Shown: positions 34,848-56,087, numbered from the stretch's first letter. The stretch: 64,000 nt of DNA from Scolanthus callimorphus (GCA_033964015.1 CM066920.1:7097912-7161911), one strand, 5' to 3'. Numbers and translations: made by a program. The notes: a model not told the origin generated them from the letters alone.

Positions 34848-35130
34848 GAGCGGATTTCAGATGGGTGTCGGAAACTAAACGCAAAGTAAATACACTTAGC
34901 CAATCAAGAGCGAGAATTCAAATTCAATTAAAACTCAACAACTGACCATTCAGGAGACGAAGTAAGTACGGCTTGGTTTAGTCATGACCCAATAAAACAA
35001 GAGTCGCTAAATGTTTTTGTCTTCTCTTCGTATTCTCATGCAGTGGCTAACTAAACAAAGATCCAAGACCTCAACCAATAGAAAGTGTAGAAAACGCAAG
35101 TCTGATTTACTTTTGACAGTTTTCGTTGCT
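34848..35130. mobile_element. GAGCGGATTTCA MITE, diverged
   Basis: The left end GAGCGGATTTCAGATGGGTG matches the TA-flanked family. The right end is degraded (around CTGATTTACTTTTGACAG), so the border is approximate. Inner CCAATCA and CCAATAG motifs are present. Confidence 0.5.
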
Positions 35131-37140
35131 TAGGCGTACATAACCTGCTAGCCGGTCCTCTTGTTTCAGTTCAGGGACGGCGGAACAGTGTGCGTGTGTC
35201 CTCTTGTTTCAGGGACGGCGGAACAGTTTCAAAGTGTGTGTGTGGGGGGTGAGGGGGGGGGGGGGGGGGGGCTGAGGTCAGTGAAAATGAAGGAAAACTT
35301 GACGAAATGTAGGGGGCTTAAGCGAAATGCAGGGGCTAAAAAGACACAGGATCATCGACAAAATACTAATTATGGTCAGTTGCCGTCAGTTGCTAATTAT
35401 GGTCAGTTGCAATAAAAATTGTTTTTAAAATAAACCATGGCATTTTACCGATTCTTTGTCCCTACTTCAGCTGATCTCAAAACGAAATGTTCCTGCGTCC
35501 TGTGAAAGATACCCAAATTTTCGCAATTTTGGGAAACAAAAACTAGATTCAATCATCGTAGAAGTCAAACCAAGTTTACATTTCATATGCGGCAAGATTT
35601 TCTGAGGAAATGGAAACGTTTTTGTGCTCAATTGCAATATTGTTTTAGAATCTGTTTGGAACGCTTGGCGATGCAACAAAAATCGTTCTGAGAGCTGTTG
35701 ATCGACCACCCTAACCCACGTTTTCCCCTCGTCAACCCGGGCTCGAAATTAAGGAGTAAAACATGATTGTAATGTTGCGCCTTGTACCAACATTATAGGC
35801 GTAATTCATGAAAAATCTTGGCGTAGAAATTAAACTATCCATTAGAATCACTACAAAAACTGAAAAAAACCGTCGTTACTTCACGCCTAAGTGGAACAAC
35901 ATTTAGGCTTCAAACGAACTTTTTAGGTATTTACACCTTTAGAGTTGGATCTTATAGCAGACGCGCGCGAGACAAGCGTAGAGGAAAACTGAACAACCCG
36001 TAGAAAAAGTGGAAAGCCAACGGAGTTGACTGCTGCAGTTCACTATACAGGGGGGGGGGGGGGGGGGGTAGTGATCGCGGACCGATTTTTCGCTATTTCA
36101 CGGATCACATACGGAGTTAAGAAAACGCGTTTCACGAATTACGGAAGTAAAATTTTAAAAACGATTATGCAAGTTTTGTTTTAAGTAAATATAGCGATAA
36201 AAGTAGAAAAGCAGAACAGATTCGCCAACACAAGAGGACGCGTACTGAGCTGAGTAAGAGGGGTAAAGGTCGCGTTTACTGCGCAGTAAAGGTTAATATT
36301 TGATTTACTTAATTAGGGACGGACCATTTGATAATATTTGATGGGGAGAGGGTGGCTAATCTTTTTTTGGCTCGATACTTTTTTCACGTCCAGTTTTGCT
36401 GCTCGATGAAATTCACGCTGAAGAAATGGAGTCACGAAAAGAAACATAATACAAATTTCCAAAATAAAACATAGCCCTGTACGATGTTTTAGTTTGTAAA
36501 TGCTACACCAAAGTATCCTCTTTTTGCGTGCGAAGCGCGCTGCAAATTTTGGACATATAAGTTGAAAGAATGGGAAAAGTCCAGAAGTAAATGAGAACTT
36601 GGTGTTTAAAAATTGCTCTTCCTGACGGGTTGCTAAACCTTTATTTACTGTTTGCTGATAGTAAATAATTTACTCAATTTTAAAAAGACATTTTAATGTT
36701 GTAGATGGCGAACGCGCAGTGCGAGCCGACCAAAAAACAATCTATTTCTAAGGACGTCCGGTTCCCTAGAAAGCAGTCAGGAGAGAGAATGTGCTTGCTC
36801 GATTTTTTTTCATCACCAGCTTTGCTTGCGCGATATTTTTTCTAGGTCAGATGCTTGGCTGCGTGATATTTTTCAAGTATCAAATGGTCCGTTCCTAATG
36901 ACGTTTCACGATTCTAGGCCTGTATGTAATCACGAGTCACGTAAGAGAAATTCGCAAAATCACGGGTCACGAAGGCATGAGATCTCACGGATCACGGCAA
37001 TAATTTTCCTGTTTTCACGAATCATGGAGAAAATTTGGGGTGAATCACGGAGAACCCCTTCACCCCCCTGACTATATTTGGCGAGCGCCCTATCAGCCAT
37101 TTCAGCGCGCCACGTAGTAGAGCTCGAATCGAGACAATTA
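35131..37140. other. No gene seen; two poly-G tracts
   Basis: Runs of 19 G at 35253-35271 and 36050-36068. From about 36060 to 37060 CACGAATCACGG-like phrases recur on both strands, a low-grade repeat. Duplicated phrase GTCAGTTGC near 35375-35410. No supportable exon. Confidence 0.45.
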
Positions 37141-37628
37141 ACAAATGTCCTCTGATTTTCCGTGGTATGTCCTCTTATATACCACGGAATGACGTAATAA
37201 AGTGGTCAAAATGTTGTGGACTCACGAGGCGCAGCCGAGTGGGTTCGCAGTACATTTTGACCACTTTATTACGTCATTCCGTGGTATATAATAACTACTT
37301 ATTAACCAAACGCGAGGTCCGTACAGTAAAATATCAGCCCGAGATCGTTTTGTTTTTGTACAAACCGAGCCGTCTTCGGCGAGGTTTGTACAAAAACAAA
37401 ACGATCGAGGGCTGATATTTTACTGTACGGACCGAGCAAGTGAGGTTAATAAGAGTTTTATTATATGGCTTTTGCTTAAAAATGTAAACAAGCACACCGG
37501 CGGGAAAAATCCGTATCGGACACGGCTTGTACGGGGAAATACAAGCCTGTCAACAGCCAATCAGAGCGCGCGTAGTATCTTAGCCATATAATAAGAGGAC
37601 ATACCACGGAAAATCAGAGGACATTTGT
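37141..37628. mobile_element. Nest of hairpin elements
   Basis: An outer, perfect 38-bp inverted repeat (37141-37178 and 37591-37628; starts ACAAATGTCCTCTGATTTTC) encloses two further long palindromes. The first is 37177-37290 (arms ACCACGGAATGACGTAATAA, core GAGGCGCAGCCGAG). The second is 37316-37433 (arms GGTCCGTACAGTAAAATATC, core CCGTCTTCGG). Part of the outer repeat (CCGTGGTATGTCCTCTTAT) recurs at about 37736. No coding potential. Hairpin elements inserted into one another are the simplest reading. Confidence 0.8.
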
Positions 37629-37995
37629 TTTATACCACAACAAAAAGGCAAAATAAAAAGGCAAAAGCAGCGCGCGCGCAGCCAAACGGTGTTTTCGTTG
37701 GTTCTTTTAGCGCGCGCGCTTATGATGGCGCGTTCCGTGGTATGTCCTCTTATGTACCCATGGCTGAGAGCCAATCAGAATTCGAGAAACGCGCGCATTG
37801 TGGTATAAAAGCCCTATGAACTGGGCCGAGCGGGCACACATGATTCAGTTCTTTACTAAATACTTTACAAGGCGAATGCACGGCTGAATGGGTGCAACCT
37901 GCTGCGAATTTCAGCATCATACCTTGAATTCCAGCAAGAGGGGGGGGGAGGGGGCAAGAGAGATTTCCCCGTCCGTGTACCCGCCACACCGTCAC

Positions 37996-38025
37996 TGACG
38001 TCACTGGGCTATACCAGTGACGTCA
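37996..38025. promoter_or_regulatory. Inverted pair of CRE sites
   Basis: TGACGTCACTGG and CCAGTGACGTCA form a perfect 12-nt inverted repeat with a 6-nt spacer, so two full consensus CRE (CREB/ATF) sites face each other. It lies about 775 bp upstream of the ELMOD2 start codon. Regulatory use is inference. Confidence 0.4.
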
Positions 38026-38798
38026 TCCAGTACGATGTTGTTGTACAGCGGTCTCCCGCTGAGAACATTCGAACCGAAAAGAACCGGAAACTTGGAAGGT
38101 GAGTTGGAAATATAGTTTTCATCGTATTTGTATGGACGAGAATACTTTAACTTTCCTCACTTATCTCAGTTATTGAACGAAGCATTTTTAAGAGCTTGAG
38201 ATGACAGAGCAGGATTTCCTGCGCGTAAATTCGTGTGGGAGTTATGAAATTTGATCTTTTGCGGCCGCCCGGCAAAGCCGCGGCAAGACTCCTTGCAATC
38301 ATCTTGCTCTACTCCTGTCCTGGAAGGAATATGAATCTCTCACACATAAACCTGATAGATAGTTTTAGCTGTATGGATCTTTCGTTGTGTAAAAACTAAC
38401 AGATACGCTTATCTGCCATGCTGTTTCTTCCACGTGTAACTCGGTAGATCGCCGTCCTCTAGAGAAGAGTATTTTTAGTAGTTTCTGCTGAATCAACATC
38501 TTGATCAAATTTTATCTCATTTCCATCATATTTTCGTGGGATAAAGGCGTTAGTGTTTTGACTTATAATGTCACCTCGTGGGATTACGAGTGCGCTGTTT
38601 CCGTATCTAGGCGTGAGTTCGTGAGTTCCTGTCCGATTCCATTTTAGGCCGTTTATCAGTTTATTACATGCAAGAATTACCACCCTCAGGAATTTGCACC
38701 ATTTGCTGATACACCAAGCGCATGACAATTGTACAAAACTGATAGAGTACGAGTCTAATTCTCAATATTAGAAGTCTTTTTACTTCAAAGCTGGTATA

Positions 38799-41700
38799 AT
38801 GGCGGTAAGCTTACTAGTAAATGTTTGACGTGTTATCATTGTTGTTCAATTCCCAACTGATCGTGTGAGAGGCAACGCACACTTTTCGCTTTTTGGCACA
38901 AAGAGAAGTTTATTATCAAGATCAAATACAAAGTGGAATCTACCAACAATAAACCTCTCTGCCACTGTTCTTGGCTTGCAACCATTTCTATTGGAATATT
39001 TTTTTTAAATGTGTGGCGGCCATGTTGGTGCCAAAGAACAAAAGGAGGGGGACATTGGGGATGGCGGTTCCGCAGTTTTGGCAGTTTTTATTAGCGTTTT
39101 TTCGGTTTTCTTAAATTTTCAATGCGGTTTCACGGTTTTTAAAAAGCATGCGGAGCACGGTTTTGACATTTTTCAATCACGATTTGTCGGATTTTGTCAC
39201 TTTTTAATGCGGTTTTACGGTTTTAAAATTTCCACAGAGCACCAAAAGAAATCTAATTTGTGAATTGTGGTTTCGGTTTTGATACGATTTTGTGTGCGGT
39301 TTTGCGATTTTGATGTAATTTTGGGCGGTTTTGCGGTTTCTGTACTTCCCCAATGCCCCCTCCAAAAGCAGTAGACAAACTTTCTTTTTTTTCTGCACCA
39401 ACATTGCCTGTTCAGTGATGTCATGCACATGCAATCCAAGAATACTCTTCGTCTCACTTTTGATTTTTAAATCATGCATATATTTACATGTATGGACTAA
39501 AGTGTAATATTAATAACCTTCCTTATTTTTACAGGACTCATTAGATCAGATGATTATGGTGGAAATTTGGACATATCTGTCTTTCTTTTTCTGGTATCGT
39601 CGAGTGGTAAAATGGCTTTTGCACTTTGGCACTGGAGCATGTGAATTACAGAGGATTTGTTACAAATCTCAACATGGTGCTCCAAGAACATCACAAGTTG
39701 GTGAGACTGGTTTGCAACACACAGCATCTGTTATTGTGAAGACAAAAACAGTCAGAATAAAGAGCTCTATTATTAATTTACATTTACTCCTATCTAATTT
39801 TAGAGTATTCTCTAAGGAATTCAAAGACAAAGGTATAAGTCCAGATGCTTTATTCATAGATTTTGAAAGTTTACATATCAAGAGAATGAAGATTATAATG
39901 CTCAATTTATTTCTTGCTTGCTTATTGCAGGCTCTAAGTGAGCTCCCTGACAAGGACAATGTTGATGTAAATGAGGCTGTTCAGCTGGTGATGTGCATAA
40001 AAAAGATTGATATTGGCAAAGAAAAAATGTAAGTCATGCCCTGTATAGACTAGCCCTAGTTTGAGTTTGTTTATGCCCATTTTTTTCACTTATTGTGGAT
40101 TCTAAACAATAGTGTCTGTCCCATCATCTCCATTCCAACGTCATGAGTCACTTCCAGGTGTTTGATTATGCTGTATGGTTTGATTAACTAAATAAAAGCC
40201 CTTTGATGCTCTTTAATTAATCTATTTTTATGTGTTTGTTATGACTCATTTTCTGTTCCATATGTATTTTCAGGTTCTATGATAATATGCTGGAATGTCT
40301 CAACCAGATCTGTGGATATACTGACTTGGTGCAGATCATAGAAGAGAAAAGAAAAGAAGTTTACTCATCGGACAAGGAAGAGCATGAGAATAAGTTGTTG
40401 CAGGTAGCCATAATCGTAGTTCAGAAGATTTTATTCAAGGTCTGATCATTGCCATTTTATTAATATGCTTCATAAATGGCTTATGTTGTGAAGCAGAGTT
40501 TCAATAGAAGGTGGCTACCAGTAACAAGCTGCTGGCTGCTTCACTCTCATACCCTGGTTTCTTTAAAAAAACTCATGATGTACAGCTAAACCGTTGCGTA
40601 ATGTGTAATTAGTATGCTCGAAGATTAGCTTTCCAGCTATCAAAAATTCGAGGAAAAAATAAAGTTATGTATGTATGTATACATCAAATTTTGTTTTAGT
40701 TTTGACTTTGCTGTCCTGCCAATCAAACAATCTGAGCCAATGAAAATCATTCCCTGTTTTGCCTAGTGCAGTCAACTGGCTTCCCTCTGTACTAAAACCA
40801 GACAATGTTGCGACAGAAAGCCAGGTTGGCTCATAAGATTTGACTGGTCACAATGCAACGATTTTAGCTGTACGTGATGAGTAAAATTGTATAGGCCACC
40901 AACTGCTCCATTTCTTTTCTGCCTGCTTCATCAATATTCAATTCCAATAACCTGTGTTTGTGGCTCATTGTAGCTTTGGAGTCTGATGATGCCAACAGTA
41001 CAGTTGAAGGAGAGGTGTTGTAGACAGTGGGGTGAGATTGGATTCCAGGGCAAGGATCCCATGACAGATTTCAGAGGAATGGGTGAGAAACATTTTGCCT
41101 GTTTGCACACTAGGTCTAGACTAGTCATTTTGCTTGAGTGCACTTTTGTGAGCTCAAAAACTAAGCTTTTCTTTACTAGGTTTACCTTTGCATTTTTGCA
41201 AGGCAGAATAAGCAAAGTTTGTCAATTCATTTGCATTCAAGATGGCAAAACCTAGTTCATAAAGTTTAGGTTTCCGTTATGATAAAAGCAGGCTCTTAAC
41301 TGAACATGCCTTCTTTCTCACATTTGTTCACATGCTTTCTTTGCTGACAATGTATTTCTTTCTACAGGTATGCTAGGGTTGGAAAATTTATTGTAAGTAT
41401 CAGGTATATGTTTTTGATACTGAGTACACATAATTATGCTATACAACATTACACTACTTTGACACACACACAAAGCTTGGTATGTATCTAAAATAGACCT
41501 TATTTATTGTATTCCTCAGATATTTGCATCAAAGCATACCCAAGCTGCAAGAAAAGTGTTATCAAATTCCCATCACCCCAGCTGTGGGTAAGCAGAGATT
41601 TTGAAACGCTTCTGAACCTGCAGTACCCTTGTTTAAAAAGCCTTATTCCAGGCTTATTCCCAACATTGAAGGGAGGGCAGGGAGAGCATGTTCTCTCAAC

Positions 41701-43331
41701 AAACATTTTGCATTTGATTGTAGCATGGCTAGGAAGGTGATGCTGGCGCATGTTCACAAAGTGACAGAGCTCTTTGTATTTATTTGATTTGTTTGTTCCA
41801 TTCTTTGTTTTAGGTATTCTTATGCAATAGTTGGTATCAACATTACGGGGATGGCATATCATCTTCTACACTGTGGTCACCTCAGGAATCACTTTTATAA
41901 CTGTAGACTGGAAAGCCAACAATAACAGACTTCTATGAAGTGTACAGTAAGTATACAGTTTCTTTGCAAAAAAAAAGAGCAACTCAAGGCCCAACATTGG
42001 CGACTAGATTTAGGGTTTGGTGAGCAAAAATCTCAACCTAGTGCCAAATGACGACTTGCTGTTTTTAAAAAATGCCATTCAGATAGACATCAATGGCACC
42101 TAAATCAATTAGTAGACTAAGATCAGCTTCTTCTATTTTACTAATCGTCCTGGGAAGACTGTGTTTTCAGACACAGTAACATAGTACAGTACAATCTCTC
42201 GGCAATGCGCAAAAATGTGAGGAAAAAATGACAATGTAAATACATTTACAAGGTACCAATAAACACATGTCTGTCTGTCTGTCTGTCATTATCTTCATAA
42301 GGAGTTGAAGTGTGACTAGAGTTTAGTGGTCAGTGCAGTGACCAGGGGAAACTGTATCACGCATTCCTGAGTTCCTTCCGTCAATCCTCCCGGCCTTCAC
42401 GCCTACAGCCAAAACCGCTGCATCGCGGCCCGTGTTTTCAAAACATCACGATTTCTTTTGTATCTGTTTTTTTTTTTCTGTTCCGCCAGTCAAATTCTCT
42501 AAACCAATCATGCATTTGTCCGGTTTCGCCACATGCATTCAATTGGCTTCCGCCGCGGTAAAAGCCAAACAAATGTCGCGAGGAAAGCCATTCGACTGCA
42601 CTAGACGAAAAACCTTTCGGGAAAAGGTCAAAACAACGGTATGAATGAATGAATGAACGGTACTAAATAGGTATCGAGGGATGATGTATTAGGTGGTGGG
42701 AACCGGGTACTACCACCCCATATGTATCCAGTGGTTATTTTCTCGAAGCAAAAAAGGGATACCCGATTTTTTTTGCAGAAATGTGTTACCATGTAGAGCA
42801 CAATGATAGGGTTTTCCCCATGATCTAGCAATTATTTTACGAGATATCGGAAGTTGAAAATCCGTCTCAGGTACTCACCCCCCTAAACTAGATGCTTATA
42901 AACTACCGTTGTTCTGACCTCTTCCCTTAATTAGCGCTTATGGTTTGTCTGTGAATCGGAAAAAGCACGGGTCGTGTTGCAAACAGTTTTGTTTGTGAAT
43001 ATCAGAGAGCCTCTAGACTGCACTTTTTAGCTGTTTCCACTCGTGACATATTTTCAACACTTGATATAATTCATATACTCCTGTGTGGCAATCTAATAAT
43101 GTTACTCATTTTCTTGCAGCCTACCTTCTCTATGAGTTTAACTCATTCTGGATGAGTGAAAAACCTGCCAGTGTAATGGAATTCAATATTTATAAAGACA
43201 AATTCGAGGAAAAAGTGATGAGCATGCTGAAGGACACTAATGTACGGCTAATTTTGAGTTACAAAAACACTGAAGCAGAGGATATGGGGTCATGTACATC
43301 GCTCTCGTCCTGCCAGGACACCCATTTGTAG
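38799..43331 (+). CDS. ELMO-domain GAP, ELMOD2 type
   Basis: Ten exons: 38799-38804, 39535-39700, 39804-39832, 39931-40028, 40274-40403, 40974-41082, 41368-41392, 41520-41587, 41814-41946, 43120-43331; about 325 residues against 293 in human ELMOD2. The first exon holds only ATG GCG and splices in frame to GACTCATTAGATCAG; ATG at 39550 is an alternative start. Recognisable blocks are a hydrophobic N-terminus, CELQRICY, the GAP motif QWGEIGFQGKDPMTDFRGMG (its DFRG arginine is the presumed catalytic residue), then YSYAIVGINITGMAYHLL and YLLYEFNSFW. The family acts as GTPase activator for ARL2/ARF at ER, Golgi or mitochondria. One base seems missing at the 41392/41520 junction (exon would need TTG before the intron) and one near 41902-41907, breaking the frame as printed. 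Pseudogene is possible; assembly error is likelier. Confidence 0.88.
39045..39362. mobile_element. MITE, GAGGGGGACATTGGGG ends, 6-bp TSD
   Basis: A 318-bp element in ELMOD2 intron 1. It starts GAGGGGGACATTGGGG and ends CCCCAATGCCCCCTC, with CAAAAG on both sides (39039-39044 and 39363-39368). The interior is rich in GCGGTTTT phrases on one strand. A second copy is at 62677-63038. Confidence 0.85.
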
Positions 43332-43607
43332 GCATTCTAGTGTATAGAATCCACTTTGATTGCAGCAAGAGGATCCCAGCGGAAGAGCAGAGTAGTAGTG
43401 GTGCAAAAGTGTGACGAATCTTTGATGAAGCTTTAATGGGCAGTCAGAACAATCAGAAACCACACTCCTATCAGAAACCTAAGTTTAAAAGTTACCCCTA
43501 TCCAGATAATTCATGAATGCCTTGGAATTAATGTTACACCTATCCTGGAAATCCACAATTGTAGAATACCCACCCTTGATTTTCAGTCCATCTGATCTAC
43601 TATAGGA

Positions 43608-43733
43608 TTATTCAAAGCTTCAGGAGGCTAGATTCCGCTAAGAAAATAGCACGAAAAAAGCGATATCGCACGAGTCGCGCAGCATTTTTGAGTGCTATTT
43701 TCGGCGGAATCTAGCTTCCTGAAGTCTTTGAAT
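43608..43733. repeat. Palindromic element
   Basis: Arms TATTCAAAGCTTCAGGAGGC, then TAGATTCCGC, against GCGGAATCTAGCTTCCTGAA, then GTCTTTGAATA. The loop is about 60 nt. It lies 3' of ELMOD2. Foldback or MITE type. Confidence 0.75.
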
Positions 43734-43960
43734 ATAAATGAATCGTTTGATATCTCGTCCCTGAAACTTGAGAGGTCTTCAACGATTGTGTAGATTTATT
43801 TTCCGACTGCCCAACGGGCCAGTGTGTGTTGGAGAAGGGAAGGTTCCCAAGATTCTATGGCCATTACCAAATGTGCCCTATAACATGCTCCCTCATTTCG
43901 CGACAAAAGCCAGCTGACTGCACTAGGGCAAGGACCTGATTGACTTCGATGGGTTGACTG

Positions 43961-44055
43961 CAGTGGCGGATCCAGGGGTGGTGCTTTGGGTGCGGACGCA
44001 CCCCACTTTGCGGTGCAAACGCACCCCCTTTTCCAAAATACTGGATCCGCCCCTG
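43961..44055. mobile_element. MITE, CAGTGGCGGATCCAG end, 5-bp TSD
   Basis: A 95-bp hairpin from CAGTGGCGGATCCAGGGG to CTGGATCCGCCCCTG, flanked by GACTG at 43956-43960 and 44056-44060. The interior continues the palindrome (GTGCGGACGCACCCC / GGTGCAAACGCACCCC). Same family as 25271 and 48331. Confidence 0.85.
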
Positions 44056-44060
44056 GACTG

Positions 44061-44766
44061 GCGGAACAGAAATGAACAAATCAAAATCCAGACACACAAA
44101 CGATACCGAAAAAATCTCAATTAAACCATGTCGGAAAATTCTCAGCGCGGAACAACCATTTTCGCTGTAACTACACTGGGGGCCTTCATAGCAAAGACCC
44201 CAGCTTCATCAAATTCATATTCATTCAGTTATTCCAGGCAATGGAATGGACAAGAGTTATATTTAATGTACAATGATAGCTTATAATGGTATCTTTGATA
44301 TTTAACTTTATAAATTGTGCTTATACAATTTTGTAAATAATGACATGGAAATATTGGGAAAATATTAGCAGTTGTAATTATAAGTTTGATTAGTATTAAA
44401 AAGCTATTCCTGAAGACCAGAGGCTCGAGGGCAAAAGCGTTTCAGCCTCTTGTCCTCAGGGTATAAAAGCTAAAAAATAGGTTTTGCATTACTGACTACC
44501 CGTACCCTGTGGACAGACTCTCTGGTGTGTTTATTCGGAGACTTTTTTTGAAACTCGGGCTTCCTGTGGCACGCGTTCGCGGCAAATAACTAAATGAGAC
44601 ACTTCTCGCAGGCAAACCATTTGCGCCTACATGCATGCTGGGGCATTTAGCGATTAAATTTATTGGCAAAGCCGAAAGAAGATTTGTAGAATTCCCGACA
44701 CCGCTACCACAGAAAGCCCGCCGCGTGCAGAGGGCGCACGCGTCCGTATGTATAGAAACGCGCGTA
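44061..44766. other. No gene seen
   Basis: Non-coding as far as I can see. A minus-strand frame at 44496-44861 overlaps the transposon end and has no domain. Confidence 0.4.
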
Positions 44767-45353
44767 CAGTCAACTCTCGTTATTGCGGACACCCTCTGGG
44801 GTAAACTTTGGTGTCCGTAATAGCGAGAGTCCGTAATAGCGGGGTGCGAGGAAAAAATCATAATCCGTCATTGAAAAGTTATAATAATGGTCAAATATAA
44901 TGATAACAGTTTCAAACGGAGGCAAACTGAAACTTTGCTGAACTTTGAAACATTCTTTTAAGGAAGCTGCCGGGTAGATAACAATGGAGTTTGAGGTTTA
45001 TACATTGTATTGTTGGTGAAAACAAGCAGTCCGCTTATTCCCTGTGTGGAAAAAGCTCAGTGTCGAAGAGTGCTGCAACAGGAAATTGGGAACAGTCGGA
45101 TTTGTTATTTTTCAAATAAAAACCTTGCACAGCTTGCCGTATACAAACAGCAGTGTCCGTCAAAACGAGAGGAAAAACACTTGAAATGTCTCGCTGAGGG
45201 AAAAAGGTGTCCGCATTTCCGTAATAGCGAGAGTCCGTTATAACGAGAGTTCATTTCAGTTATTTCTCTATACGTTTCGCCGGGGATCTAGCTTTTGTCC
45301 GTAATAGTGGGGTGTCCGTAATAGCGGAGTGTCCGTAAGGCGAGAGTTGACTG
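44767..45353. mobile_element. Pogo/Tigger-like MITE, TA duplication
   Basis: A 587-bp element. The ends CAGTCAACTCTCG and CGAGAGTTGACTG are perfect inverted repeats, flanked by TA at 44765-44766 and 45354-45355. Just inside both ends, GTCCGTAATAGCG is repeated several times, three copies at 45298-45340. The CAGT...ACTG end and TA target fit the pogo/Tigger branch of Tc1/mariner. It has no transposase. Confidence 0.85.
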
Positions 45354-45681
45354 TATTTGGGCTCTGGGTATACAAGATTGCTCCCCCTCATACGAAGATC
45401 ATCTGGCCAAAACGTACATGTTTCTGATGGGGGAGAGAGGGCGTAAATATCAGTAGCGCTCTGTTGAAAAAGATAGAAACCAGTTGTGCCCTTCCTTCGA
45501 CGTTCCAGTGATTGGCAGAATTTGGTGTGGCTGATTGGTTGGTATACAGATTTGTTTTTTAATGAAACAAAGGAGGTGGACGGCGGTGCTCGTTGTATCT
45601 TTTCGGGGTTAAATCGTGGCCTCTGGTTTAAAGATAAAACCCAGGGGAATTTTGGGATCTGCTATCGTTAAAGGGTAACCA

Positions 45682-45682
45682 C

Positions 45683-45719
<37 letters not shown>

Positions 45720-46055
45720 CTCTCACATTTTTGGGCGGGGGTGCTCGTCGTACCTTTTAGGGGAAAAAATTCGAAAACGTGTATTTTTTTTCCAGATAGG
45801 TACCTGTTAGAGGTCCGTTCTAGCAAATCAAGCAAATCGCACTTGTTGGTAGCCTGAATTTCAGACGTAATTACGAAGGAAAGTCAACTAAGCGACGCCA
45901 TGTTTGTACCTTTTAGGGGTCAAAATCAACTAAGCGACGCCATGTTTGGTACCTTTTAGGGGTGAAAACAAAAGTTCCCGACGAGCACCCCCGCCCCAAA
46001 AATATGGGAGTCCCCCCCCCCCCCTTCGTTCTACCAATTGGGGGGGGGGGGGGGG
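45682..46055. mobile_element. Inverted-repeat element with poly-G termini
   Basis: The left part has a 35-nt poly-G (45685-45719) then CTCTCACATTTTTGGGCGGG, then GGTGCTCGTCG. The right part has CGACGAGCACCCCCGCCCC, then AAAAATATGGGAGT, a 13-nt poly-C (46012-46024), and an 18-nt poly-G (46040-46057). GGTAACCA stands on both sides (45674-45681 and 46056-46063), as an 8-bp duplication would. The phrase TACCTTTTAGGGG recurs inside. Runs this long slip, so borders are approximate. Confidence 0.6.
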
Positions 46056-46585
46056 GGTAACCAATCAAGCAACTTTCAGAACTTTGGCCTTCGCTATAAA
46101 ACCAGTTTGGTGGCGTTGTATCGCGGGCCGGCTAGGGAACACTGTTTTCTTCTAGGGGTTATTCTGAAGCTTGGCCCTCGCCGCATCCATTTTGATATTT
46201 AGGGGTCAAATTCGTTTCTCGACGAGCAACCCCGGCCATATTCGTGAAAAAAGAAAAGTTACTGGTGATATCGATCGTCCGGGAACCGTGATTTACAGGT
46301 TAGAGAGTTTGTGCGTGATTCGTGATTCAGATGCAAAATTACGTGAAAGAAGAAAGCCTAAAACACTGCAATGTGCCAACTTCATTCCTCCCTCCCCTCT
46401 CCCCAAGGTAGTGATTGTCGCGTACGTAGCACTCACGAAAGTGAGGCGTCGCGTGACGTCAGGGCATGCGCGGTAGAAATCAATGGTCCTTTTCGTTGTG
46501 TGGCCATTGTCTGCCCACAGAAACAGTTATAGTTTTCCTGAATTTTCCCTCTAGCCAGGCTTGTCTGGCCTCAAGTAACTCCAAT

Positions 46586-55619
<9,034 letters not shown>

Positions 55620-56087
55620 TAGTAACTATCCAAGCATCAAGTGTTAAATTAAGGCCGATAATAATGATAAACTGCTGGTGACGAGACTTCTTGCGGGTAG
55701 AACATTGAGCTTGTGGTCTACAATAGAAGCCACAACTGCTGTCATGCCAAGCAAGTATGACACTTTTCACATGCAATGTATGTGCGACCACCAGTGAAGA
55801 TTCCTTCATTAGGTGCTATCAGAATGCCGTGATACCTCCAGTGCATCTACAGCGGATAGATTCTGTTGCAAGCGTGGTCATTCTTCGTGTCATCTGTCCT
55901 CCGTATATTGTTCAATATTTTGATATAACTTTCTCATAACTAGAGTTTGAACGCCTTCACTTATCACTTGGTGTGATGTACTGTTATGACATCATTGTCG
56001 ATACAGTCACGTGCTTGTATACTAGCAGGTATTTTACATTATTTTAACGAAACACCATTTCTTGTGTACCATGACCACAAATAATTA

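Noticed and set aside
38799..43331. Calling the ELMOD2-type gene a pseudogene because of frame breaks
   Set aside because: The breaks are two single-base losses in otherwise well-conserved exons with intact splice sites, and the same kind of loss is seen in Sec61 alpha and Tid1. Assembly error explains all of them.
45010..45243. A 77-codon frame inside the pogo-like element as a transposase remnant
   Set aside because: No transposase motif; it runs through non-coding MITE sequence.
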